This document shows, piece by piece, positions 32,949-44,316 of a stretch of 64,000 nucleotides of DNA. Below the pieces are notes generated by a model. It worked only from the letters and a program-made list of their open reading frames with translations. It ran no database searches and had not been told where the DNA came from. This DNA comes from Opitutaceae bacterium (GTDB taxonomy: Bacteria; Verrucomicrobiota; Verrucomicrobiia; Opitutales; Opitutaceae), in contig JAHCAZ010000004.1 of NCBI GenBank assembly GCA_019634615.1, positions 99,911-163,910 on the forward strand, read 5' to 3'. Within the stretch, counting starts at the first letter, position 1, and each line of letters opens with the position of its first letter. The position numbers and the translations under genes are program-made.

Positions 32949-35798
32949 ATGGCTACCGACCTGAAAGACACTCTCCTGCTCCCCAAAACCGATTTCCCGA
33001 TGCGGGCAAATCTGGTCCAACGCGAGCCGGCGCGAATTGCGCACTGGGAGAAACTCGGGCTCTACGAGCGCATCCAGCAGCGCCGGGCCGGCGCCCCGGC
33101 CTTCGTCCTCCACGACGGTCCGCCCTTCACCAACGGCGACGTCCATATCGGCACGGCGTTGAACAAGACGCTGAAGGACATGGTGAACCGCTACAAGTCG
33201 ATGCGCGGTTTCCGCACGCCCTACGTGCCCGGCTGGGACTGCCACGGCCTGCCCATCGAGCAGAAGGTCTCCCGCGAGGTCCAGGAGCAGAAGCTCACCC
33301 TCAGCACCGGCGAGCTGCGCGCCCGCTGCGACGCTTTCGCCGAGACCTGGATCGAGCGGCAGAAATCCCAGTTCAAACGCGTCGGCGTCCTCGCCGACTG
33401 GAAGCACGAATACAAGACCAAGGCCCCCGCCTTCGAGGCCGACGTGCTCCGCACCTTCGCCGCCTTTGTCGAACAAGGCCTCGTCTACCGGAGCAAGAAA
33501 CCCGTTTACTGGAGCATCCCCTTCGAGACCGCCCTCGCCGAGGCCGAGATCGAGTACCAGCCGCACGTCAGCCCCTCGATCTGGGTCAAGTTCCCGGTCC
33601 CGGCCGCCGAGGCCGCCAAGTTCGGCCTGCCCACCGACAAGCCCCTCTTCGTCGTCATCTGGACGACCACGCCCTGGACGATCCCGGCCAACCTCGCGAT
33701 CGCGGTCCACCCGGAGGTCGAATACGCCGTCGCCGATCTCGGCGCCGAGCGCATCGTCGTGGCCTCCGCCCTGCTCGGCTCCGTCGCCGCCGCGGCCAAG
33801 CTCGAGACCCAGCCGGCGGTCGTGAAAACCATCCGCGGCGATGCCCTCGAGCAGTTGCAGCCGCGCCACCCCTTCATCGACCGCGCCGCGCCGGTCGTCC
33901 TCGCCGACTACGTCACCACCGAGAGCGGCACCGGCTGCGTGCACACCGCCCCCGGCCATGGCGCCGAGGACTACCAGACCGGCCTGAAGTACAAGCTCCC
34001 GATCTATTGCCCGGTCGGCGACGACGGCAAATATCTCGACGACGGCCAGATCCCGGCCGACCTGGTCGGCCTCACCTGCCTCGAGAGCGTCGAGGACCTG
34101 AAGGCCAAGAAGACCTCCCCTGCCAACATCGCCGTCCTCAAGAAGCTCGACGCCGCCGGCGCCCTGCTCGCCAAGCAGCGCTACGAGCACAGCTACCCGC
34201 ATTGCTGGCGCTCGAAGACGCCGATCATCTTCCGCGCCGTCGACCAGTGGTTCGTCTCGCTCGACAAGGCCGGCCACCGCCAGGTCGCCCTGAACGAGAT
34301 CGCCAAGATCGCCTCGGCCCAGGGCTGGATCCCAGCCTGGGGCGAGGCGCGCATCCGCGGCGCCGTCGAGTCGCGCCCCGACTGGTGCATCAGCCGCCAG
34401 CGTTCCTGGGGCGTGCCGATCATCGCCTTCTACGGTCCCGACAAGCAGGCCTACCTCGACGCCGGCGTGATCCGGGCCGTGGCCGAAAAGATCGCCACCC
34501 GCGGCACCAACTTCTGGTACGATTCCACCGCCGTCCAGATCCTCGACGGCGTGACGCTGCCGGCCGGCTGGCCGGCGCCGGCCGACCTCACCTGCGGCCG
34601 CGACACGCTCGACGTCTGGATTGACTCCGGCTCCACCCAGGCCGCCGTGCTCAAGCGCGGCCAGGGCGGCACCCACTGGCCGGCCGACCTCTACCTCGAG
34701 GGCAGCGACCAGCACCGCGGCTGGTTCCAGTCCTCGCTCTGGTGCAGCGTCATCGCCTCCGGTGGCGCGCCGTACAAGGCCGTCCTCACCCACGGCTTCA
34801 TCGTCGACAAAAACCGCCAGAAGATCTCCAAGAGCTCGACCTACCAGAAGCCACAGACGGCCGACGCCTACATCGCCCAGCACGGGGCTGACGTCATCCG
34901 CCTGTGGATCGCTTCGCAGGATTTCCGCGACGACATCCCGGTCGACGACGAGATCCTGAAGAACGTCGGCGAGGCCTACCGTCTTTTCCGCAACACCTTC
35001 CGCTTCCAGCTTTCGACCCTCTTCGACTTCAAGGCGGCCGAACATGCCATGCCGGTCGCGGAGATGGACGCGCTCGACCGCTGGGCGCTGCACCAGGCGG
35101 CCGGGCTCATCGACGAATGCACCAAGGCCTACGAGGCCTATGAGTTCCACCGCGTGTACCAGCTCTGCAACCAGTTCTGCTCGGTCACGCTGTCGGCGGT
35201 CTACCACGACATCCTCAAGGACCGGCTCTACACCCTCGGCGCCAACCATCGCCTGCGTCGGTCGTCGCAGACCGCGATCCACCACATCTTCCGCGCCCTG
35301 GTCCGTCTCCTCGCCCCGGCCATCACGTTCACGGCCGACGAGGCCTGGAGCTACGCGACGGCCGGCAGCGAGTACACCGAGGATTCCGTGCACCTCCAGG
35401 ACTGGCCGGTGGCACCCGCCGATTGGCGGAGTCCCGCCATCGACGCCGAGATCGGCGCCCTGCTCAAGGTGCGCGCGCTCGTCAACGAGCGCCTCGAGCC
35501 CGCCCGCCAGGCCGGCACCATTGGCAAGTCCCTCGACGCCGCCGTCACGCTGCAGGTGCCGGCCGGCGACGCCCTCGCGCTTACGCTGGAGCGCCACCGC
35601 GATTTTCTGCCGGAACTGTTCATCGTCTCCGCGGTCACCCTCGCCGCCGCCCCGGCGGGCGCCCTCAACGCCACCGTGCAACCCTGCGCCGAGCTCGGCC
35701 TGCACCGGTGCCCGCGCTGCTGGCGCTGGGTCCCGGCGCTGGAAGAAAAAGCGCCGGAGAAGCCATGTCCGCGTTGCGTAAAGGCGCTGTCCCGCTAG
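32949..35798 (+). CDS. ileS: Isoleucyl-tRNA synthetase
   Basis: 949 residues, normal family length. The class I HIGH motif appears as DGPPFTNGDVHIG (about 60-72) and the KMSKS loop as QKISKSSTYQKP. Editing-domain motifs WTTTPWTIPANLAIA and GTGCVHTAPGHGAEDYQ are present. The C-terminal zinc finger has CPRCWRW and CPRC. The ATG at 32949 matches the family N-terminus; the open frame from a TTG at 32904 is not needed. It leads the ileS-DksA-like-lspA run, the usual linkage of ileS and lspA. Confidence 0.96.
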   Translation: MATDLKDTLLLPKTDFPMRANLVQREPARIAHWEKLGLYERIQQRRAGAPAFVLHDGPPFTNGDVHIGTALNKTLKDMVNRYKSMRGFRTPYVPGWDCHGLPIEQKVSREVQEQKLTLSTGELRARCDAFAETWIERQKSQFKRVGVLADWKHEYKTKAPAFEADVLRTFAAFVEQGLVYRSKKPVYWSIPFETALAEAEIEYQPHVSPSIWVKFPVPAAEAAKFGLPTDKPLFVVIWTTTPWTIPANLAIAVHPEVEYAVADLGAERIVVASALLGSVAAAAKLETQPAVVKTIRGDALEQLQPRHPFIDRAAPVVLADYVTTESGTGCVHTAPGHGAEDYQTGLKYKLPIYCPVGDDGKYLDDGQIPADLVGLTCLESVEDLKAKKTSPANIAVLKKLDAAGALLAKQRYEHSYPHCWRSKTPIIFRAVDQWFVSLDKAGHRQVALNEIAKIASAQGWIPAWGEARIRGAVESRPDWCISRQRSWGVPIIAFYGPDKQAYLDAGVIRAVAEKIATRGTNFWYDSTAVQILDGVTLPAGWPAPADLTCGRDTLDVWIDSGSTQAAVLKRGQGGTHWPADLYLEGSDQHRGWFQSSLWCSVIASGGAPYKAVLTHGFIVDKNRQKISKSSTYQKPQTADAYIAQHGADVIRLWIASQDFRDDIPVDDEILKNVGEAYRLFRNTFRFQLSTLFDFKAAEHAMPVAEMDALDRWALHQAAGLIDECTKAYEAYEFHRVYQLCNQFCSVTLSAVYHDILKDRLYTLGANHRLRRSSQTAIHHIFRALVRLLAPAITFTADEAWSYATAGSEYTEDSVHLQDWPVAPADWRSPAIDAEIGALLKVRALVNERLEPARQAGTIGKSLDAAVTLQVPAGDALALTLERHRDFLPELFIVSAVTLAAAPAGALNATVQPCAELGLHRCPRCWRWVPALEEKAPEKPCPRCVKALSR

Positions 35799-35824
35799 GC
35801 TTTCTTACCCACCCAAATCTCCCC

Positions 35825-36706
35825 ATGGCAAAAACCAAACCAAAGAAACCCGCGAAAAAGAAGACCCCTCCGCCCGCCAAGGCTGCGCGGAAATCTGCGC
35901 CGGCGCCGGTCAAGAAGGCCGCCCCTGCGCCCGCGGCGAAGCGTTCACCTGCCATCATGGAAAAACCCACCAAGAAGACCGCCCTGCGCGCCAGCATCCT
36001 GAAGCGCAAGGTAGCCTCCAAACCCATCGCCTTCAGCCTCGACGAAGTCCGCGCGATCGCGAAGACCGTCGTGTCCAAGTCCGGCAAAGCCGCCACCCAG
36101 GCCCCGGCCAAGCCCGTCCATGCCGGCGGGAAGGCGGCACCCGCCCTGGCCAAGCCGGCCAAGCCGAACCACATCAAGGCCGCCTCGCTCGCCGACATCC
36201 TGGGCTTCAACCCCAAGAAGCGCGCCGCGATGGACCCGAATGACGACAAGGACATCCCCGAGAAATTCCGCCGCTTTTACCGGCTGCTGATCGGGCTGCG
36301 CAACCACCTCACCGCCGGGATCGAGCTGCACTCCGAGGAGACCCTCAAGCGCTCCGCCAAGGACGACGCCGGCGACCTGTCGTCGTACGGCCAGCACATG
36401 GCCGACGCCGGCACCGACACCTTTGACCGCGACTTCGCCCTGAGCATGGTCGCCAGCGAGCAGGAGGCGCTGTCCGAGATCGATGCCGCGATCAAGCGCA
36501 TCCACAACGGCACCTACGGCATCTGCGAGCACACCAGCAAGCCGATCCCGAAGGACCGCCTCCTGGCCGTGCCCTTCACCCGTTTCACCGCCGAGGCCCA
36601 GAAGGAAATCGAGCGGAACCGCCATCGCTCCCGCACCCAGGCCGGCCTGTTCGGCGAGATGGGCGACGAGGCGGGCAAGATGATGGACGAAGGCTCGGAC
36701 GACTGA
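35825..36706 (+). CDS. DksA/TraR-like protein with basic tail and degenerate zinc finger
   Basis: 293 residues. The first ~65 are Lys/Ala/Pro-rich (KPKKPAKKKTPPPAKAARK), histone-H1-like. A middle segment (SLADILGFNPKKRAAMD) follows. The DksA-like coiled-coil and C-terminus are at about 160-280: RFYRLLIGLRNHLTAGI, ALSMVASEQEALSEIDAAIKRI, GTYGICEHTSKPIPKDRLLAVPFTRF. Only one Cys remains where the family has a C4 zinc finger. It lies 26 bp after ileS and 10 bp before lspA. It may act on RNA polymerase or as a DNA-binding architectural protein. Confidence 0.82.
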   Translation: MAKTKPKKPAKKKTPPPAKAARKSAPAPVKKAAPAPAAKRSPAIMEKPTKKTALRASILKRKVASKPIAFSLDEVRAIAKTVVSKSGKAATQAPAKPVHAGGKAAPALAKPAKPNHIKAASLADILGFNPKKRAAMDPNDDKDIPEKFRRFYRLLIGLRNHLTAGIELHSEETLKRSAKDDAGDLSSYGQHMADAGTDTFDRDFALSMVASEQEALSEIDAAIKRIHNGTYGICEHTSKPIPKDRLLAVPFTRFTAEAQKEIERNRHRSRTQAGLFGEMGDEAGKMMDEGSDD

Positions 36707-36716
36707 GCGCCCGGCG

Positions 36717-37271
36717 ATGGTGGCTGAAACTCGACCACCCGAACCGGCCGCGTCGCCGTCCGTCCCCGCGCCGCCACCACGCACCCGCCTGCAGCGGATG
36801 CGTGACTACCGCCTGCTGCTGGTCCTGCTCCTCGTCGTCTTCGGCCTCGATCAGGTCACCAAGACCTGGATCAACGCCCGCCTGCCGCTCGGCAGCTACG
36901 GTCCGTACGCCGGCATCGAGGTCATCCCGGGCTTCTTCAACCTCGTCCACGTCGGCAACACCGGCGCCGCCTGGAGCATGTTCAGCGGCAAGGGCTTCTT
37001 CCTCGCGATCCTCGCCTGCGTGACCCTGCTCGCGATCTACATCTGGCGCCGCGCCCTCGGGCTCCGCGCGCGGCCGACCCAGGTCGCCTTCGGCCTGCTC
37101 TGCGGCGGGATCATGGGCAACCTCGTGGACCGGTTGCTGCATGGTCACGTGATCGACTTTCTCGATTTCCACTTCGGCAGCTACGTTTACCCGACCTTCA
37201 ACGTCGCGGATTCCGGCATCTGCGTCGGCGTGATCCTCTACATCTGGCACTCGCTCCGGCACCCGGAGTAG
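36717..37271 (+). CDS. lspA: Lipoprotein signal peptidase (signal peptidase II)
   Basis: Cleaves the signal peptide of prolipoproteins at the inner membrane. 184 residues with a ~25-residue Pro-rich cytoplasmic N-terminus longer than usual, then four membrane helices. The catalytic Asp residues lie in GGIMGNLVDRLLHGHVIDFLDF and YPTFNVADSGICVGV. It ends 9 bp before the convergent yicC-type gene. Confidence 0.95.
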   Translation: MVAETRPPEPAASPSVPAPPPRTRLQRMRDYRLLLVLLLVVFGLDQVTKTWINARLPLGSYGPYAGIEVIPGFFNLVHVGNTGAAWSMFSGKGFFLAILACVTLLAIYIWRRALGLRARPTQVAFGLLCGGIMGNLVDRLLHGHVIDFLDFHFGSYVYPTFNVADSGICVGVILYIWHSLRHPE

Positions 37272-37280
37272 GCCTCCGCC

Positions 37281-38149
37281 CTACTCCACGTTCGCCATCT
37301 GCTCGCGGATGCGCTCGAGCTCGTTCTTCAGCTCGATCACGGCCTTGGCGATCGCCAGATCGTTGGCCTTGCTGCCGATGGTGTTCACCTCGCGGCCGAC
37401 TTCCTGGAGGATGAACTCGGCCTTGCGGCCGATCTCCTGGTCCGTGCGCAGCAGCGCGCCGAATTGCTCGAGGTGGCTGCGCAGCCGGGTCAGCTCCTCG
37501 GTGATGTCGCTCCGGTCGGCGAACAGCGCCACCTCGCGCAGCACGCGTTCGTCGGACACATCGAGGTCCAGCCCGGCCTGCCGCAGCCGCGCCAGCAACT
37601 GCTCGCGGTAGGCGGCGGGCACGGTCGACGCCCGGGTGGCGATCAGGTCGATCTGCCGCTTGAGCAGCTGCAGCCGCGGGAGGAAATCGATCAGGAGCGC
37701 CTCGCCCTCGCGGGCCCGCATGGCCGCGAAGCCGCGCAGCGCCTCGCCGACCACCGCGAGGACGGCCGGGGCCGCCTCCTCGGGATCGGGCATCGCGGCC
37801 GGCTGCCGCTGCGAATTGACGACGGACCAGATGAGCTCGGGCGTCGGCTTGAACGTCACGCCGCGGCGCTCCGCGAGCTCCGCCAGGCGATCGAGGGCCG
37901 CATTCACCGCCGCCTCGTCCCAGGCGAGCTCGGCGCTGCGGGCCAGGCCGCTGAGCTCGATCGCGACGCTGACGCGCCCGCGGGCGGCGACCTTGCGCAC
38001 GAGGTCGCCCACGGCCGCCTCCAGGGCCTCCCAGCCGGCCGGCAGGCGGATGGTGAGGTCGAGGCTCTTCCGGTTGACGGAGCTGACCTGCACCGTGACG
38101 GTGGCCGCGCCGAGGGCCGCGGTGGCGCGGCCGTATCCGGTCATGCTTT

Positions 38150-38153
<4 letters not shown>
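37281..38153 (-). CDS. yicC: YicC/YloC-family endoribonuclease-like protein
   Basis: 290 residues. The family N-terminus [10 protein letters not shown] and [12 protein letters not shown], and the C-terminal DUF1732 part [23 protein letters not shown], are both clear. Members are RNases or stress-linked RNA-processing proteins. It starts with ATGA overlapping the trpB stop (38150-38153), so it is translated after trpB. The frame is open beyond the start, but only in the antisense-like register of trpB. Confidence 0.94.
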
Positions 38154-39367
<1,214 letters not shown>

Positions 39368-39410
39368 CGTCCCAATGGCTAGGGCGCGCGCCGCCCGAGG
39401 CAATGTCCAA

Positions 39411-40964
39411 TTAACGCCGGCGGCGCGCTTCGGCATCGGCGACGGCCAGCCGCTCGCGGACCGACGCGGCGACCAGCGCGAGGATCGTCTCCCGCGGCAG
39501 GTCGGTCGTCGCGAGCAGGAACCGCAGGCCCTTGGGATCATCCGGGCGGTTGGCCAGGAAATCGAGCGGGGCCGCCATCTTCTCGCGGTCGCTTTCATTC
39601 CAGCCGAGGCGGGTCGCGATCGCCCGCACCCGCGCGAAATCGCCGCCGACCCGCGCCGCGGTGAGCAGGGCGACCAGCGCCTGGGGTTCGCGGGGGTGTT
39701 TCTGCACCTCGGCCCAGAGCTGGCCGAGCGCGGCCTGGTCCCGGGTCGCGATGAGAAGACCGCAGATGCGATCGACCAGCAGCGGGTCGCGCGCGAAGGG
39801 CAGCAGCGCCCGGAAATCGCCGTGCGCCAGCTCGCGGTCGCCACGCTGCCAGGTGATGAGGTATTGCAGGTAGGCCCGGTCGAACTCGGCGATCTCGTGC
39901 CCGTGGGCGTAGAGGCTCAGCTGCGCCGGCTCGATGGCGTTCATCCGCACCATTGCCTGGATCGCGGCGACGTAGAACCACGAGCCGTCGGCGGGGCGAA
40001 TCGCGGCCAGCGCCGCCAGGGCCGCCGGCTGCTTCCCGGTCTCGGCGAGCGCATGGGCACGCAGGAGACCGCGGGCGCCGGCCGGCAGGCGGGCGATGAC
40101 CTCGGCCCGGTCGCGCTCGAGGTCGGAGGCGAAGCGGCCTTCCGTCGCCACGAACACCAGCAGGCGAACCCACGGCAGTTTCGACCGGTCGGGATGGACC
40201 AAGCCGGCCAGGCAGAGGTCCGCCAGCCGGCGCAGGCGCAGGCTGCCGAGGAGCTGGTCGTGGAACGCGACCGCCGTGCGCTCGTGCTCCGCCGGGAACT
40301 CATGCCGGAGGCGGATGAACAGGCTGTCGCTGTAGGCGTAGTTGCCGGCGTAGGAGGACAGGATCGCGAGCGCAAGGCCGCTCGGGTAATCCGGCGCGGT
40401 CGCCATCGCCGTGGCGTAGGCCATCTGCGCCTGCCGGTAGTCGCGCCGCCGCAGCGCCTCATCGCCCAGGGCGCGGTAATAGTGCGCCTGCACGACCTTG
40501 AAGCGGCCCCAGTTGCCCGGCCAGATCACGTCGGTGTAGCGCAGCTGGTCGTAGCCCGCGCGGTGCAGCAGGCCGAGCGCGGCCAGGCTGCCCGCGATAT
40601 AGACGGCCAGGCCCAGCAGCGCCGTGACGGCGAGCACCCGCCCCCAGAAGGGTCGCACCTGCGCGGGGGCCGCGCGGCAACACCAGCCGTGCTCGGTCGA
40701 CACGAGCAGCGGACACACCCGCCGGAACCGCGCCGGCGAATGCCAGTGCAGCACGGCGAGGCAGCGCGTGCGACCCGGCGCGCCCGAGTCGCTCGGGTCA
40801 TGGCAGGGACAATGCCCGCGGCGACCGCGCACGACGTACCAGGTCTTGACGGTGTTCCAGTGCAGCGCCGACAGCGGCAGGCGCAGCAGGTCGGCGAGCC
40901 AGCCCCGGCCGGCGTGCAGGCGATGGGCCCAGTCGAGGCTGGGCGGCGGCGACGACTGCTCCAT
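39411..40964 (-). CDS. Membrane-anchored TPR-like protein with Cys/His-rich N-terminus
   Basis: 517 residues. The N-terminus has a Cys/His-rich patch ([35 protein letters not shown]) that could bind metal. One membrane helix follows at about 110-130 ([21 protein letters not shown]), and the rest is helical repeats ([22 protein letters not shown] and similar), consistent with a TPR-type scaffold. It lies 18 bp downstream of a PEP-CTERM protein gene on the same strand, near an exosortase. The precise function is unknown; an exosortase-linked envelope assembly role is plausible. Confidence 0.75.
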   Translation of the reverse strand: MEQSSPPPSLDWAHRLHAGRGWLADLLRLPLSALHWNTVKTWYVVRGRRGHCPCHDPSDSGAPGRTRCLAVLHWHSPARFRRVCPLLVSTEHGWCCRAAPAQVRPFWGRVLAVTALLGLAVYIAGSLAALGLLHRAGYDQLRYTDVIWPGNWGRFKVVQAHYYRALGDEALRRRDYRQAQMAYATAMATAPDYPSGLALAILSSYAGNYAYSDSLFIRLRHEFPAEHERTAVAFHDQLLGSLRLRRLADLCLAGLVHPDRSKLPWVRLLVFVATEGRFASDLERDRAEVIARLPAGARGLLRAHALAETGKQPAALAALAAIRPADGSWFYVAAIQAMVRMNAIEPAQLSLYAHGHEIAEFDRAYLQYLITWQRGDRELAHGDFRALLPFARDPLLVDRICGLLIATRDQAALGQLWAEVQKHPREPQALVALLTAARVGGDFARVRAIATRLGWNESDREKMAAPLDFLANRPDDPKGLRFLLATTDLPRETILALVAASVRERLAVADAEARRRR

Positions 40965-40982
40965 CGCGTGAACCGGGCGGGA

Positions 40983-41948
40983 TTACGACTGCAGCGCGCG
41001 CCGGCGCAGGCGCCAGCGCCGCACCAGCAGGCCCGCACCCAGCAGCGCCCCGAGTTGCGCGTAGGTGGCCGGCTCGGGCACCGGCCGGCCGCTGCCACTG
41101 CGGTACTCGGTGAAACCGCCGCCCTGGTTGTAGGCGAGGTCGCCCCACTGCGCGCCGGTCGCGGGATTGGTGCTGGTCAGCTTCGGGATGCCGTAGACGT
41201 CCTGGTTCACCGCGTTGCCCTGCGTGGACGAGAACGCGACATAGGCGAGGTAGGTGTAGTTCCAGTCGATCGTCGTGCCCGTCTGCGCGCCGAGCACGGA
41301 GGCGAACGTCGAGAACGGCAGCGCGAAGGTCAGCCACATGTCGGGGTTGGGCTGGGCAACCTTGTTGGTGTGGTACTGCGAGCCGTCCGGCGCCTGGAAG
41401 TAGCTGAAGTTCGTCGTGTTCGTCGCGATCGATCCATAGACGGTGCCGAGCGCGCTCGTGTTGGGCGAGGTGTTGGCGTCGGCGGCCGTGCCGGTCGGGT
41501 TCTGGAAGACGATCGTCGGCACCTGGCCCTGACCCGTGCTGATGCCGAAATAGAGATCCACCTTGCCGTCCATGTTGCCGTCGACGCCGAGGCGCAGGTT
41601 GCCGGTGAAACTGGACGCGACCGCGTTCAGCCGAAACCGAAACACCATCGTGTTTTCCGCCCCGCTGCCGAAATCCAACTGGGTCGGCGCGTAGTAGAAG
41701 CCATAGAAGCCGCCGGTGCCGTCGCCGACGTAGTCATCCGCGCCCTGCCCCGTCTGTTGATCGTAGGTCGGGTCGCTCATCGGCGAACCGGTGATCGCGT
41801 TCGGCACGCTGAACCCGGTCAAGGTGGTCTGCGACACCGTGACCTGGGCGGCGACGGTGCCGGCCAGGCAAGCGAGCGCAACCATCGCAGCGAGCGTCCG
41901 CAACGTGGCCAGGGAATGAACTGCGCGATAAACCCGGTTACTTGTCAT
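40983..41948 (-). CDS. PEP-CTERM-anchored secreted protein
   Basis: 321 residues. A signal peptide (about 15-34, TLAAMVALACLAGTVAAQ) is followed by a Gly/Asn/Thr-rich beta domain. The C-terminal sorting signal is VPEPATYAQLGALLGAGLLVRRWRLRRR: PEP motif, hydrophobic helix, Arg-rich end. Such proteins are cut by an exosortase and exported to the surface or matrix; an exosortase gene lies 2.4 kb away. The central domain resembles other secreted PEP-CTERM proteins of this group but has no known activity. Confidence 0.9.
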   Translation of the reverse strand: MTSNRVYRAVHSLATLRTLAAMVALACLAGTVAAQVTVSQTTLTGFSVPNAITGSPMSDPTYDQQTGQGADDYVGDGTGGFYGFYYAPTQLDFGSGAENTMVFRFRLNAVASSFTGNLRLGVDGNMDGKVDLYFGISTGQGQVPTIVFQNPTGTAADANTSPNTSALGTVYGSIATNTTNFSYFQAPDGSQYHTNKVAQPNPDMWLTFALPFSTFASVLGAQTGTTIDWNYTYLAYVAFSSTQGNAVNQDVYGIPKLTSTNPATGAQWGDLAYNQGGGFTEYRSGSGRPVPEPATYAQLGALLGAGLLVRRWRLRRRALQS

Positions 41949-42049
41949 GCATTCGGGATAAGGTATAACCCCTATGCCGATGCAAATACGCAGAAGTCTA
42001 TGTCTGTCCTGACCTAGATAGGCCTTATCCTACCTATCCCGCCTTCCGA

Positions 42050-43486
42050 CTACGTGCGCTTGATCGCAACCAGCGTGAGATCATCGCGTTGCGGCGCGGC
42101 TCCGGCGAACCGGTGGACGCTCTCAAGGATGCCATCGTTCAGCTCCCGGGCGCTGCGGCCGTGCAAAGTTCTCACCATATCGGCCAATCGACTACCGGAA
42201 AACTCCTTATTCTCCTCGTTGGGTGCCTCGGTGATGCCGTCCGTGTAGAGCACGAGGTTGTCGCCCGGGGCGAAGGGCTCGGTGCAATCGCCGATCACGG
42301 CCGTGAACAATTCATCGGGCACCATGCCGAGGGCCATGCCCTCGCTCCCGACGTAGCTGATGTCGGGCACACCCGTGAGCGGGTTCCGGCGCGAGAAAAG
42401 CGGCAGTTCGTGGCCGGCGCGGGCGAAGGTCACCCGGCTCGCCGCGGTGTCGACCACGGCGTAGAGCATCGTGATGAACATGCCGCGCAGGTCGGTGCCG
42501 AGCGCGCGGTTGAGCTCGGCGAGCACGGCCGCGGGCGACTCGTGGCGGGCCGCGATCTGGCGGAGGTTGGTGCGGCAGATCGCCATGAGGAGCGAGGCGG
42601 GAATGCCCTTGCCGGAGACGTCGGCCACGGCGACGCCGAGCCGGGTCGCCGACAGCGGGAACACGTCGTAAAGGTCGCCGCCGACCTTCTGCGCCGGGGC
42701 ATAGCGGGCATCGATGTCGAGGCCGGCGATCTGCGGCGCCTCGCGCGGCAGGAGCATCTGCTGGATGCCGCTGGCGAGCGAGAGATCGAGGTCGAGCTGG
42801 CGCTTCTCGATCTGGAAGCTGAGGAACTCGGCATTGTGCAGCGCGAGCGCCGCCTGCTCGGCGAGCGACTGCATGAGCGAGAAATCGGAGGTCGTGAACG
42901 GGTGGCCGTCGGCCGAGTTCGCCACGGCCAGCACGCCGAAGAACCGGTCGCGGAACTGGAGCGGCACCGCGATGAGCGAGCGCACGGCCAGGGCCGGATC
43001 CTCGTGGACCACGACGCGCTGGTCCGCCACCGCGTCGGCGATCAGCTGGCCCTTGCCCGTCTGCACGACGGCCCCGACGATGCCCTCGTGGTCGGGGAAG
43101 CTCTCGGACTTGAGCACCTGCTCGATGAACTTCGCCCGGGTCGCGAGCTTGCCGCGGACGGACGGCGGCAGCGGGCGGTGCGGCGGGAAGATGCCCTCGA
43201 CGGCGACGCTCCGCATCTGCCGCTCGCCGGTGCGCTCGAAGATGCAGGCGCTCAGCGCGCCGGAGCAGAGGATCGCGGCATGGACGATGCGCTGGTGCAG
43301 TTCCTGGCGGGTGAGCCCCTCGCCCAGCGCCTCGGCCATGTGGTGCATGAAGTCGACCACGAGCTGCCGCTCCTGCGAGACCTGCTGCCGCTCCTCGTCG
43401 ATGCGCTCGGCCTCCTGGCGGGCCCGGTAGAAGGGCACCAGCATGGCGGCGGCGCCGAGCAGGATTCCGAGGACGAGAAGCAGCAT
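42050..43486 (-). CDS. GAF-domain SpoIIE/PP2C-type phosphatase
   Basis: 478 residues from the ATG at 43486 (a TTG at 43528 is possible). Domains: an N-terminal membrane helix (MLLLVLGILLGAAAMLVPFY), a coiled-coil (QEAERIDEERQQVSQERQLV), a GAF domain at about 60-205 (IFERTGERQ, SLIAVPLQFRDRFFGVLAVAN), and a SpoIIE phosphatase at about 240-478. The phosphatase shows GGDLYDVFPLSATRLGVAVADVSGKGIPAS and VLYTDGITEA. It resembles RsbU-like regulators of anti-sigma antagonists. No partner anti-sigma factor is adjacent. Confidence 0.92.
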   Translation of the reverse strand: MLLLVLGILLGAAAMLVPFYRARQEAERIDEERQQVSQERQLVVDFMHHMAEALGEGLTRQELHQRIVHAAILCSGALSACIFERTGERQMRSVAVEGIFPPHRPLPPSVRGKLATRAKFIEQVLKSESFPDHEGIVGAVVQTGKGQLIADAVADQRVVVHEDPALAVRSLIAVPLQFRDRFFGVLAVANSADGHPFTTSDFSLMQSLAEQAALALHNAEFLSFQIEKRQLDLDLSLASGIQQMLLPREAPQIAGLDIDARYAPAQKVGGDLYDVFPLSATRLGVAVADVSGKGIPASLLMAICRTNLRQIAARHESPAAVLAELNRALGTDLRGMFITMLYAVVDTAASRVTFARAGHELPLFSRRNPLTGVPDISYVGSEGMALGMVPDELFTAVIGDCTEPFAPGDNLVLYTDGITEAPNEENKEFSGSRLADMVRTLHGRSARELNDGILESVHRFAGAAPQRDDLTLVAIKRT

Positions 43487-43550
43487 GATGGAGACGGTCT
43501 CTGTGGCAGACGCGCCGACGCGCGGCAATGGTTATTGCGGGCACAAAAAA

Positions 43551-43574
43551 GCGGCAGGGTCCGAACCCTGCCGC
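43551..43574 (-). terminator. Intrinsic terminator
   Basis: GCGGCAGGGT-TCGG-ACCCTGCCGC as read on the minus strand is a perfect 10-bp stem followed by TTTTTT (43545-43550). It ends the redoxin transcript, 26 bp past its stop. Confidence 0.9.
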
Positions 43575-43600
43575 GGGGCGAAAAGGCCGCCTGGGCCCGG

Positions 43601-44215
43601 TCAGTATTTGACCGAGCAGCCGTAGGCCTGCGTGCTGGCGGTCTTCACCGGCTGGCCGGCCTTCAGCGCCGCGAGCGCGGAGTTCACGTAGTTCTCGGCC
43701 TTGGCGATGTCCGCCTGGCTGGCGGAGCGGATGCTGTCGATCGCGCCGTTGTAGACCAGGGTGCCGTCCGCCGCGATGACATACAGGTGCGGGGTGGTCT
43801 TGGCCCCGTAAAGCCGGCCGACCTTGCCGTCCTGGTCGCGGAAGTAGGCGGTGTAGGCGGCGCCATGGGCCTTGGCCCACTCGGCGACGCGCGCCGGCTC
43901 GAAGTCGCCCTGGGCGCCGGGGCGGCCGGAGTTGATCGTGAGCCAGATGACGCCGTCGGCCGTCGCGGCCTTCTGGGTGGCGGGCAGGTTGCCGCTGGCG
44001 TAGTGCTTCACGACGAAGGGGCATTCCTGGTTGACCCACTCGAGGACGACGATCTTGCCGCGGTAGTCGGCGAGCCGGTGGGTCTGCCCCGTGATGTCGG
44101 TGAGGGTGAAATCCGGCGCCGGGCGGCCCACGTCCGCCGCCGTGGCCCGGTTGATCGCAAGGAACAGGGTGGCGCAGGCCACCGTCAGGGTGAGGATTCG
44201 TTGGATGGGTTTCAT
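43601..44215 (-). CDS. Secreted thioredoxin-fold (redoxin) protein
   Basis: 204 residues from the ATG at 44215. The signal peptide ILTLTVACATLFLAINRATA (about 6-25) is followed by an AhpC/TSA-type fold: PAPDFTLTDITGQTHRLADYRGK and VVLEWVNQECPFVVKHY. The latter has a single Cys where thioredoxins have CxxC. TTPHLYVI is the cis-Pro loop. A second Cys lies only near the C-terminus (YGCSVKY). It is probably a periplasmic redox or metal-linked protein. Terminator and promoter regions are well separated from neighbours. Confidence 0.88.
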   Translation of the reverse strand: MKPIQRILTLTVACATLFLAINRATAADVGRPAPDFTLTDITGQTHRLADYRGKIVVLEWVNQECPFVVKHYASGNLPATQKAATADGVIWLTINSGRPGAQGDFEPARVAEWAKAHGAAYTAYFRDQDGKVGRLYGAKTTPHLYVIAADGTLVYNGAIDSIRSASQADIAKAENYVNSALAALKAGQPVKTASTQAYGCSVKY

Positions 44216-44316
44216 GGAGCGCCGGAGACTAGCCAATTTCGCCGAATGCGCCAGTGCCGCCGTCATTTCCGTTTGCGGGCCGCCCCACCCCGCCTAGGCT
44301 TCGGCTGCCGCGCTGC

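Noticed and set aside
32877..35705. Open frame of 942 codons on the minus strand
   Set aside because: It is antisense to ileS and reads as repetitive Gly/Asp/Arg/Val sequence produced by GC-rich codon bias; ileS on the plus strand has all family motifs.
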